Positions 8,308 through 17,848 of a stretch of 23,152 bases of DNA are shown here, in pieces. Location of the stretch: contig NW_006767439.1 of assembly GCF_000264995.1 (NCBI RefSeq), positions 1,620,102-1,643,253 of the forward strand, written 5' to 3'. The position numbers and the translations under genes are program-made. Below the pieces are notes generated by a model. The model ran no database searches and was not told the DNA's origin. It was given only the letters and a program-made list of their open reading frames with translations. Position 1 is the first letter of the stretch. Every line of letters begins with the position of its first letter. The stretch is from Punctularia strigosozonata HHB-11173 SS5 (taxonomy: Eukaryota > Basidiomycota > Agaricomycetes > Corticiales > Punctulariaceae).

Positions 8308-10917
8308 ATGAGCGTCCTGCAGAACATCCGCGTCTACTGTCCGTCCCCTCCTCTCCTCCTCCTCGCCGCTCGCGCTCACATGATCACCGTCCAGGGCTCG
8401 CGTTCATCGCCTACTGGGGCATCGTCCTCTTCGGGTACGACACCGGCATCGCCGGTGGCGTCGTCTCCCAAAAGTACTTCGAGACCCGCTTCCACATGCT
8501 CAACCCGGACGGCACGACCAACACCAAGAAGGCGAACGACGTCTCGTCCAACGTCGTCTCCGTCCTCCAAGCCGGCGCCTTCTTCGGCGCCCTCTCCTCC
8601 GCCCCGCTCTCCTCCCGCATCGGCAGGCGCCTTACCCTCGTCGCCTACTCGCTCGTCTTCACCGTCGGCGCCGTGCGTTCCCTGCTTTTTTTTTATTCGT
8701 CTCTCGAGTTCGCCCCTTCTTACGAGCATCGTCTCCGCAGATCCTGACGACGGTCGCGGGCGGCGGCTCGCACGGCCTCGGCCTCATCTACGCCGGCCGC
8801 GTCATCTCCGGCTTTGGCATCGGCGGCATCTCCGCCGTCGCCCCCGCCTACGTCTCCGAATGTTCCCCGAAGGACGTCCGGGGCCGCATCACCGGCCTCT
8901 TCCAGATCATGGTCGCCCTCGGCGTCATGATCTCCTACTTTATGAACTGTACGTCCCTACCTCGCTTCCTTTCACCCCCCCCCCTTCTCCCCGAGCTCCC
9001 CGCACGCACCCCCCCCCTTTTTTTTTTTCCTCTCTCGCTCACGTTTTTTTACTCGCTTGCCGGTTCCGTCAACAGACGGCATCAGCCTCAACCCCTCCCT
9101 CGCCAACTCGCCCCGCGTCTGGCGCATCCCCTTCGGCTTCCAGCTCGTCCCCGCCGGCATCATGTCCCTCGGCCTCCTCACCGTGCGCGAATCCCCCCGC
9201 TGGCTCGCCGCCGTCGGCCGCTCCCCGGACGCCCTCGCCAACCTCGCCTACCTCCGGCGCCTCCCCCCCGACGACCCCGCCGTCCGGCGCGAGCTGTCCG
9301 AGATCGAGGCCGCCATCGCGGAAGAGCGCGCCGCGCGGAGGGGGTTGGGCTGGAAGGAGGCGTTCCTCGGGCGCGGCAACTGGCCGCGGTTCGTGATCGC
9401 GATCGTGATCTTTATCCTCCAGCAGTGGTCCGGCCAGAACAGCGTCAACTACTACGCGCCCCAGATCTTTAAATCCGTTGCGTGTCTTTTTCCTCTTCCT
9501 CTCCCCCACGGAATCGAAGCTTAAAAAAATAAAAAATAAAAAACTGACATATATGCACGCACGCACGTCCCTCGCTAGATCGGATACACGGGCCAAACGC
9601 CCTCGCTCCTCGCCTCCGGCATCTACGGCGTCGTCAAGCTCGTCTCCACCGCCCTCTTCGTCTTCTTCCTCGTCGAGTCCCTCGGCCGCAAGCTCTCCCT
9701 GCTCGTCTCCGCCCTCGGCATGGGCACCTTCTTCTTCATCATCGGCGCCATCCTCAAGACCCACCCGCCGCCGCCCGCGCCCCCCGCCGGCGGCTCCCCC
9801 TCCCACCCGCCGCGCGCGAGCCAGGCGATGGCGGGCATGATTTACATCTATGTCTGTTTTTACTCGATGGGATGGGGCCCGCTGCCGTGGGTGTACGTGA
9901 GCGATATTTTCCCGACGCGGACGAGGCATTACGGGCTCGCGACGGCGAGCGCGACGCAGTGGCTCTTCAGTGCGTCTTTCGCGTCCCCCTTCTCTCGCAT
10001 GGGAGGGGGGGGGGGGGGGTTTTTTTTCGTTATCGTTCGTTTGTGTTCTNNNNNNNNNNNNNNNNNNNNNNNNNNNNNNNNNNNNNNNNNNNNNNNNNNN
10101 NNNNNNNNNNNNNNNNNNNNNNNNNNNNNNNNNNNNNNNNNNNNNNNNNNNNNNNNNNNNNNNNNNNNNNNNNNNNNNNNNNNNNNNNNNNNNNNNNNNN
10201 NNNNNNNNNNNNNNNNNNNNNNNNNNNNNNNNNNNNNNNNNNNNNNNNNNNNNNNNNNNNNNNNNNNNNNNNNNNNNNNNNNNNNNNNNNNNNNNNNNNN
10301 NNNNNNNNNNNNNNNNNNNNNNNNNNNNNNNNNNNNNNNNNNNNNNNNNNNNNNNNNNNNNNNNNNNNNNNNNNNNNNNNNNNNNNNNNNNNNNNNNNNN
10401 NNNNNNNNNNNNNNNNNNNNNNNNNNNNNNNNNNNNNNNNNNNNNNNNNNNNNNNNNNNNNNNNNNGGGGGGGGGGGGTGGTTTCTTATCGTTCGTTTGT
10501 GTTCTCCCCTCTGATATATAAAAAAAAGACTTTGTGCTGTCGAAGGTGACGCCGACGATGGTGACCAACCTCGGCTACAAGCTCTTCCTCATGTTCGCCA
10601 CCATCAACATCGCCGGCATGGGCACCTTTGCGCTCCTCATCCCCGAGACCAAAGGACGTGCGTTAGCCCACGCTATCCCTCCCCCCCCTCCCCCTCCCCC
10701 TCTCCCTCTCTTTTCTCTCTCCTGTACAGCTTGCTGACGCTTTTTTTTTTTGCAATTCGGGTGGTTAGGCTCGCTGGAGGAGATGGACATTATATTCGGC
10801 GCGGTGTCGGCCGAGCAGCGCAGGGAAGATGTCGAGCGCGTCGAGCGGGAGATGGCGCATGCGGTCCAGGGCGTGACGAGCCACAGCAGCGAGGACGAGG
10901 CGGCGATGAAGGTGTGA
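8308..10917 (+). CDS. MFS sugar porter (hexose/quinate permease-like)
   Basis: Exons are 8308-8338, 8395-8672, 8741-8948, 9076-9476, 9579-9969, 10529-10657 and 10769-10917, giving 528 residues, the usual size for a 12-helix sugar porter. It should import a monosaccharide by proton symport at the plasma membrane. Signatures in order: MSVLQNIRVYWLAFIAYW, GIVLFGYDTGIAGG (TM1, 19-32), RIGRR (loop 2-3), GFGIGG...PAYVSECSP, VRESPRWL, QQWSGQNSVNYYAP (from 288), ESLGRK, GWGPLPWVYVSDIFPTRTR, and PETKGRSLEEMD at the end. The ATG at 8308 has A at -3 and splices in frame to TM1. A Pro-rich loop (KTHPPPPAPPAGG) precedes GMIYIYVCFYS. The assembly gap lies wholly in intron 5: exon 5 ends TTC-A and exon 6 starts AC-TTT-GTG, restoring NFVLSKVTP. 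Introns are full of homopolymer runs. Sugar specificity cannot be read from sequence. Confidence 0.94.
10050..10466. other. Assembly gap (417 N) in transporter intron 5
   Basis: The unknown bases are flanked on both sides by a long G run and then by the same 20-nt sequence (10030-10049 and 10486-10505). No exon appears lost, because the coding frame closes across the intron. Confidence 0.95.
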
Positions 10918-11150
10918 TTTGTATGTGTGTATACGTTTGTACGATATATCGAGATGAGGGGGTAATCGGGATGGTATGTGTGCGTGATTATCTGTCGTTG
11001 GCCTTGTCGCTGTACGCCTTTCAGGTTTCGAAGACGGCACCAACGATGAACCACGAAACAGTGAACGCCAAAAGTATAATCAAGGCAACGGTAGGACAAT
11101 CGATGCAGAACACGAACAGAAAAGACCTCAACGTCGGCCCAGTGGCCCCA
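10918..11150. other. Convergent 3' spacer, transporter and TPR-CHAT 2
   Basis: Only 233 nt separate the two stop codons. It should contain both 3' UTRs; I see no gene and no clear polyadenylation signal. Confidence 0.5.
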
Positions 11151-14100
11151 TCAAATACCCATGTGGACATACGTGGCCCATCGCTCCGGAGGTATCCCTC
11201 CCTCACGCAACTTCCTGACGGCGGAGTCGAGCGCGTACGCGATCAGACCGGGATTCTCGTATCCCCCGTTCAGCAGCGCTTCGTGGACCTCCTTCGCCAC
11301 GGCGGGCCCGTCCAGGTCGTACATTTCCCTTTGCATCTGGGTTTAAGTCGCGGTGTTTCCTCATGACTGACGCAATGTGCTCACCACATGGTACCCACTA
11401 CGGACTTGAATCCGGCGAACAGCATCGATCCGGCCAGGTGCACGATCTCGTCCGGAAGACCTTCGTCTCCGGCGGCCGACTCGCATGCGCTAAGGAAGGC
11501 GAAGAACGCCCGGGGCATCCTGGCTCGCGCAATGTCGGCTATCGTCAGCACCCCTCCCTCCAGAACGAATCCGCTGCTGAGAGGGTCGCCGCGATCCTGC
11601 TTTGCGTGGCAAGCGAGGTGCACGACGGATGATTCGCCCATGGCCTTGCACACATTTTCCACCATGCTAGCGTCGTGATGTTTGACCTCCCCTGGTGGTG
11701 TATCACGAATCTTCTGATCTATGCATATCAGGCGTCCAGACTGATACATGCTCGCCAACTGGGAGATTTCCTCCGCAGCCATCGGCAGAGGTGCGTTGCC
11801 TGATACATTTGACTGAGCGACGAGTAAGACTTGGGCATCTGCCGAAGAGACGATGCGTTGCTTCCTTGCTTCCACTAGAGCTCCGAGAGATGGGGTATAA
11901 GAAGAGACCACGTAGTCCGAGGTGCATGCCCCCGATGACATGCCCGCGGCGTGCAGTGGCAAAAATACGAAACTCCCGGTCGGGCACCACCACAAACGAG
12001 GACGTGATTCATTCCCCTTGCACTAATCATCGTTAGCTCAGATATATTCAGTCACCTTGTGCGGATCTTCAATGACTTACTGGAAGGTTCAAGGAGGTCA
12101 GAATCGGGCACACGACATTCTCCCATACTTCCTGCAGTACGTGCGAGGTCCTTGCTATGTATGTTGGCTTGATCTTGACTATATAACGATTCGTCTCAGC
12201 GCCATTTCCGGCCAGAATAGCCATTTCCCCTAAGCTCTGGCGACTTCGCGCAGCTCGTTGAGCATGCGAGAGTGCCTCCGACCATCTTGATATGCGAAGA
12301 ACGCCAACCTGGGGTAACGGCACGACGTATGGCTCGGCGGCCGCCGACGGCATTACGATGCCGTACGCCAGAGCATCTGTGGCCATCAGCAACACCACTG
12401 GGCCTTTTGATGCCGCCTGACGCAGTTCCGCGAATCCTGGGGGAACAAGGAAGCGCTCGAAGCCTGGAATGCGACGAGACTGTTGTATAAGCTCTTCGAA
12501 CTCGTCGACCAACCTGCGTCGTCGTGATGCTTCGATCTCGCTTGTAGTGTGCGACAAATCTAACCCCGCTGCGTCTAGGCTTGAGGATACCTCGCGCAAA
12601 CGGTCTGACAGTCCCGCCGGGAGACCCTCGAAAGGACTGCGTAACTGCAAAAGACCGTTCCAAAGGATTGCACGTCCGTGTTCCAACAATTCTATCGCGG
12701 TCCGTGGCTGCTGAATGGACATCGCGTGCGCCGCGGCTTCTAAAGCGAACCCTTGGGCGCCTTTGAGAGCCTTGAGTCGAGCTCTCGCATCCATCCCGCG
12801 GGAAGCCACCAGAGGGAGAAATGACATCGCCCTTTCGTGACCTGCAGAGATAGAGGCTGCATCGTTCATCTCCTTTGCCACTGCAATGTATCGCTTGTTG
12901 AAGCTAAGCCGATGGAATATGGAGGAGTATGGATGATCCACGGCGCCCACCCAAGCCTGCATGCATTCTGCATAATCACCCTTGTTCTGTGTAATCTGGA
13001 AACGGGCATACAAATCCTCGGCAAGGCCGGAGGACACCGTGCCGTATAACGGCTCAACGATTGGCGCACGTTTCAAGGCGATGCTGCGATGCTCAATAGC
13101 CTCGTCGACAAGTGTGTGGTCGCCGGTCAAAATCGAGGAAGACTGCAGTATGTCCGCTAGGATGGTATGTGTATCTCTCTGCTCCCCATGTCCAGGAGGG
13201 CATAGATGCAATGCTTCTCGACAGTGATCCGCAGCCTCTTCGAGGTCGGAGATCGACCCTCGAAAAGCGCCAAGCTTTTGCAGGGAATATCCGATGTAGC
13301 AAAGGGCCTCGTATCGTATAGGAGTTCCCGGAGGGCATAATGCCAGGTAATCGCGGCTCGCACTGCAGGCTTTGAGGAGGAGTGGCTCGCTACAAGGGTA
13401 TCCTAACCATCGCTGCCTCTCGATCTCTGCAGCCAGAAGCACGCAAACCCAGCTGAGACCAAGACGCCGCTGTTCCAGAGACTTGCTCGTAGTGTAGCAT
13501 ATTCTAGCGTGAGATGACGCCTCGTCATAATCCGCTTGGGCACCCAATCGCTCGAACCTTCTGAGTAACGCTATGCACAATCCAAGTCGCGTATACCATT
13601 CCTGTCCGAAATTGGGCGAACCTACACAAATCCCAGCCCGCAGCATTAGAATGACCTCGTCCAGGTCCTCCATAAGCCCTGTGTTTTCGAAACGCCTCAG
13701 CAGCACGATAGCTAGGGCCCTACGAGTCAAGTTCGGAGGAACCACTTCGGTAATCTGTTCCATGGCCTGCCGATAGTAGTTGATGGATTCGTCCCGGTCA
13801 TCGCAAGCGGTGTGGAAATGGGCATATCGAAGCCAAAGTGCTGAACCAAGACTGGCAACGAACCGGTGCCGCAATATATCTGTAGTTGCGCACGCACCAC
13901 AGGCCTCGCGAGCGTGAGCAATGACATTGTCCACAGCATGAATATCTCTGTCCACCAATATCCGAACAACGCGGCGACGCACGAGAGCATGGAGAGCCTT
14001 TGCTCTCTCTAGAACAGTTGCGTCGTCCGAGCTGGTTAATCTATCCTGAATAGCGGAAATACACAGTGTCGTTTCTTCGACTGTTCCGTCATTGTCGTTC

Positions 14101-14552
14101 CCTGGAAACATTTGCCAGTAAAGCGCCATTGTCGTGACCCGGACAACCGCGGCCGATGCTAGACCGTACCCTAGAGCTTTTCTAGCTGTCATCGCAACCT
14201 GCGAAAGATCAAGGGCTTCTAAAATTGTGTCGGTATCATTGGTTCTAAAATAATGGAGGCTTAGGGCATAAGCAAGGTCTTCAATCGTCATCGCCTTCCG
14301 TTCCGCATCGAGCTCGTCGTTGGCGAGTAATGAGCGATATAGGCGGATGGATTCGTCTAGCATTTCCTCCCCGCCAGCTTCTTCATACCGCAGACAGAGC
14401 TGTGTTGCTAAATTGAATTGTGTGGCCTGACTCTCCAGCAAGTGTGGTGAGGCGGAAACGAGCATTCGCCGAGCGGCAGCGATAGACGCATCCGTGGCAG
14501 CGAGCCATGCTCGACGCTTTACTCTGATATTGATGACGGTGTTGGTGTCCAT
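11151..14552 (-). CDS. TPR-CHAT domain protein 2 (caspase-fold protease)
   Basis: Exons on the minus strand are 14552-12081, 12022-11385 and 11328-11151, giving 1095 residues. It is a close paralogue of the protein at 1082-4454, with the same architecture: about 600 residues of TPR-like repeats (for example RYEEAGGEEMLDESIRLYRS, RFENTGLMEDLDEVILMLR), a linker (LEHGRAILWNGLLQLRSPFE), and a C-terminal CHAT domain with His963 in HLACHA (codon 11608-11606) and Cys1004 in LSACES (codon 11485-11483). The 41-residue spacing of the pair equals that of protein 1. Intron 1 (12080-12023, GTAAGT...TTAG, branch-like CTAAC) has in-frame stops. Intron 2 (11384-11329) starts GTGAGC. Reading frame requires the AAG acceptor at 11331-11329; the CAG 8 nt upstream would give a stop at once. 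The start aligns with protein 1. It is likely a regulated intracellular protease; the substrate is unknown. Confidence 0.9.
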
Positions 14553-14673
14553 GTGCAGGGAAACTACGAACTGTTACATCGCGCTATTGAAACGCGAGGA
14601 GAGGACAAGACGTACTGTGCTTGTTTTTTGTATAGATACCCGCTTGGCATCTCCGGCTGTTGGTCAGGCTCGA

Positions 14674-14680
14674 TATATAT
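14674..14680 (-). promoter_or_regulatory. Putative TATA box of TPR-CHAT 2
   Basis: The only TATATAT-like run in the upstream region lies about 120 nt before the ATG at 14552, a usual distance for a fungal core promoter. Assigned by position and sequence only. Confidence 0.4.
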
Positions 14681-14738
14681 GCTGAACAGGTCGCCTTAAG
14701 CCAAAAAAAGCATGCTGATGGCAGTTTAGGTAGCCATG

Positions 14739-14771
14739 CATGGCGCACATAGAGTCTGATTGTGCGCCATG
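14739..14771. repeat. Perfect 11-bp stem hairpin
   Basis: CATGGCGCACA (14739-14749) and TGTGCGCCATG (14761-14771) are exact reverse complements around an 11-nt loop. The hairpin lies between the TPR-CHAT 2 promoter and the LINE fragment. Confidence 0.85.
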
Positions 14772-14829
14772 TTCAGGATGCGAGGTCATTAGTGCTGCCG
14801 CAGGGTGCGGTAAGGTGAGGTGAGGTACG

Positions 14830-15993
14830 TGTCCAACAGCATTACGTGCGCAAGCGCTCCGACGCACATACCGTTGCCAACACGACTTTGCCATCCGCTC
14901 CAAAATTGGTGACTTGCGCCCCGCCGACGCGTTCAAGCTGTATATGGCAAGAGTCGACCCTAACTTAGTGCACGCCTGCGAGATTGCCCTTGACATAGAC
15001 CCTGTCCTGCTGAGGCGACTGGAAAGCGTACAATTCAAGTTCGTTCGTCGCGCGCTCGGCCTCTCGTCACGATCACACACAGCAGTGCTCTTCACGGAGA
15101 CTGGCCTGATGCCGCTACGTCACCGCCGAGTTATCCTTGCGCTCCGTTACCTCGTCCACCTCCTCACCATTCCTCGCGGTCGCTACGCATCTTTGGCGTT
15201 ATACAAATCCTTCGAGCTTGCCAACGCCAACGTCCAATGCTGGATATCGGACATTCGTATCGTTCTAGCGGCGTTACCCGGCATGCCTGACGCTTGCGCC
15301 CCACCCGTTGCATGCCTCATGGACCCCCTGCAGGTGGATGAGCTCATCAAAACCGTGACTGCGGCCGTCGACATCTGGCTTGTCCAGCGTATCAACGATT
15401 CCCCCAAGCTCATTATGCTCAGGGATCATGTACATATCGGCAAGAAAGGCGAGGTAACGCGCCCTGTGCGATGCTTCCGCAGATATCTGACCATCACCGT
15501 CGCAACGCATCGTATAGCTACCACGAGGATGCTCGTGTCCGACCACTCCTTGGCCATTGAGCGTCTGCGCTGGGCAGAAAGGTATCACCCGAAAGTCCCC
15601 AGGGAATGACGACTCTGCCGATTCTGCGAGGCCGCTATAGAGGATTCGGGTCATCTCTTGCAATGTGATGCATCCCCTGAACTCTGCGATCTACGGATCT
15701 CGTTCCTCGCCACAATATGCACGATTCGCCCATCCCTGAACGCCCGGCTTCGGGAGCCTGGCGACTTCCTCATGTGGGCGACCGCTGACCAGGCGTGCGT
15801 GGACTACGTCGGTCAATTCCTGCGGAACGCTTTGCGGATATTCGATGCCGCTCCACCCTTTTACCCTGCGCATATTACGCACTCAGTCCCGCCTCCCCCT
15901 ACCGTGGGGACCTTACACGGCGACTTCGAGGTTCGAGAAGGCGAGGGTTCCAGCGACGATGAGGTCGACCCCATTGCCAAAGCGGAGGAATAA
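14830..15993 (+). pseudogene. LINE (non-LTR retrotransposon) ORF2 C-terminal fragment, broken
   Basis: One reading frame runs from about 14830 to the stop at 15991-15993, interrupted once by TGA at 15607-15609. The translation matches the region downstream of the reverse transcriptase palm in fungal LINE ORF2 proteins: YMARVDPNLVHACEIALDID, RRALGLSSRS, LFTETGLMPLRHRRVILALR. Just after the stop comes a zinc knuckle, C-x2-C-x8-H-x3-C (CRFCEAAIEDSGHLLQC, 15619-15669). Endonuclease and palm motifs are absent, so the copy is 5'-truncated, as LINE insertions usually are. The stop probably replaced a tryptophan or arginine codon just before RLCRFC. The exact left end is unclear. The acidic tail to 15993 may be element-specific. 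Confidence 0.8.
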
Positions 15994-16334
15994 CTATTAC
16001 TCTTCGCTACACTCTACTATAGCCACTACGGACGATCTCATGACTTGTCCGTCGTCTAGTTCGTCGCCGCTGTACAACTCTGGCTACACCGGCTATCGTA
16101 CAATGCATTAGAAACGCCTTACCTTGCCCATTGCGCTTGACTGTCGATGTAGGCCTGTGTTTCCTTCGAGGATGCTTTTCCCCCCACCCCGCTTTTTTCC
16201 CAAGTGGTTTTGCGGGGTGGTCGGGGTTTTTAATGCACTGACGAGGAGCCGGACTTCCACCAGTAAGCTGAAGACGGCTTGCCTAGCATACATTACATAG
16301 CACCGTATGTACACATGTACCTAGGACTTTTTTT
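15994..16334. other. LINE 3' flank or 3' UTR
   Basis: No gene is visible here. The stretch follows the LINE stop codon and may be its 3' UTR. It contains the hairpin at 16184-16220 and a T run near 16328-16334. I could not identify a poly(A) tail, tandem 3' repeat or target-site duplication. Confidence 0.4.
16184..16220. repeat. GC-rich 9-bp stem hairpin
   Basis: CCACCCCGC (16184-16192) and GCGGGGTGG (16212-16220) are exact reverse complements with a T-rich 19-nt loop. It lies about 190 nt downstream of the LINE ORF. Confidence 0.8.
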
Positions 16335-16500
16335 GTGCCGGTGGTGAGACAGTGCGGTCGGCTTCATCAGCTCACGAAAACCGTCGAGCTGCTTGGCACG
16401 CTGTCGACTGCACGAGTGGCGTACGTGCAGCGCAGCAACCGGCTGTTCCGCTACCGGGACCTCGTCGGCAATATACCAACTGCGCCGATCCGCAGCACTC

Positions 16501-16688
16501 GATGGCCAACGCGTCCGCCTTCGCCTGCGTCAACGCGCCCACCTTCGCTGCGCCAATGCGCCCGATGTTCGCTGCACCAACGCGCTCGCCCCGGACTGCA
16601 TCAACCCCGCCCCGCCGGACTGCGCCAACGCGCCTGCCACCATCTTGCCAACGCTTCCGCTCCCGGCTGCACCAACACACCGCATTCG
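16501..16688. repeat. Degenerate 24-nt minisatellite, about 8 units
   Basis: Units follow CTGCGCCAACGCGCCC-x-C-x-TTCG with substitutions. Approximate starts are 16501, 16525, 16548, 16572, 16596, 16620 (27 nt), 16647 (20 nt) and 16667. Because 24 is a multiple of 3, open frames run through it, but none has family resemblance, and I treat the region as non-coding. Confidence 0.75.
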
Positions 16689-17151
16689 ATGGCTGGCGCA
16701 ACTTCGCCGCTGGCCTGCACACTCGATCACCCCGGCGCTGGCGCATGCACTCAAAGATCCTTGTGCAAGCTTGCACCATCAATGATCCGGGCACGGCGCA
16801 TTTGCCATCCCCCACCCGGCGCACCTCGACTCGCCTTCCATGATGTACTCGACACCTACGGACCGTGCTCAACTTGTGGTTGAACCCGCCTGTCTCCCGT
16901 GCTGGTCCCCGCCCCGCCTCCTTCGCTGGGCTCCGCTCCGCTGCCGTGCTCGGGTCCGCCCCGCCGCCGTCTGCCCGGCTGCCGTGCTCGAGGCTGCCCC
17001 GCTCCCGGTGTTGGGTGATGCCCGGTCTCTCGCACGCCGCTCTTGGCGCCCCCGACCTGCTTTGTTCGTGCGCCGCTCGTCGCCGCCCCGGTGCCCCGTG
17101 CTCGGTGGGTGCGCCGCAGCCGATTTGACGCGATCATTGCAGCAGACTTGA

Positions 17152-17848
17152 CGCGTACACCACGGCCGACTGAATGTTAATCATAGAGCTTGTAATGTAA
17201 TAACATCAATGCCATCTGTTTTGGCTTCCTATGAGATATGATACAAAAATACCGTCATAGACCACCGGACGGCCGTATAACCAGGGTTCCGCCTCCGTTC
17301 GACACTTAGCACAGGAGGGTGATTCGTTGTACCATCGAAGGGGCGGAGCTGAAGGCTCAAACCTCCGCGAAACATATCCGAGTCAGTCTGACGTGGAGTT
17401 CACTGACGATTGCTTATTACGAGAGAATTCGCAGTCGGTGACGAAAGCATGGTTCGGATCTTGCGACGGGACATGTAGATGCGGCTTGACGCCATAACCT
17501 CGGTATGACGGGGAAAGTGTGAGGGTACGTCGTTCCGCTAAGGGGCAACGCGACCAAAGAATCCCCTGTTTGCGAAGACAAAGCACGGGATGATCGGCGG
17601 GTTTTAAGTGTGACGTTATACCGGAGTTGGACGCTGGCGGGAGGGGGCGGAGGGAGTGGCGGAAGCGGCGGGTGAAGCGCGGATACGTGGCGGATAGCGG
17701 ATGACTAGCAGACCGATCCACTTTGGTCAATCTCTATAAAGAGCTGATCAGTTCGAGAGGATGAAGCAAGCTCGAACTGCTACCTTCTCTCCCCCCACAA
17801 ATACCCACACTATTCCTGCGATCTTCCACAACGCTATCCAACTCCACG
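17152..17848. promoter_or_regulatory. Upstream region of the secreted repeat protein
   Basis: These 697 nt contain no recognised gene. They include three or four AGGGG pentamers (near 17339, 17541 and 17642), which resemble stress-response elements, a GGGGCGG-rich stretch at about 17640-17670, a TATA box and a CT-rich block just before the start codon. The stress link is only a hint. Confidence 0.45.
17735..17740 (+). promoter_or_regulatory. TATA box of the secreted repeat protein
   Basis: TATAAA lies 109 nt upstream of the ATG at 17849 and is followed by a C/T-rich stretch typical of fungal transcription start regions. Confidence 0.6.

Noticed and set aside
7423-8379. Minus-strand open frame of 318 codons
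   Set aside because: It covers the divergent promoter region; its last codons (MKLVR) are simply the first exon of Sm D1, and the rest is Arg-rich chance sequence.
9069-10568. Minus-strand open frame of 499 codons crossing the gap
   Set aside because: It is antisense to transporter exons and artificially joined through the N run.
16335-17151. Several overlapping open frames of 80-180 codons
   Set aside because: They run through the minisatellite and GC-rich DNA in all three frames with Pro/Arg/Cys-rich translations and no recognisable domain.
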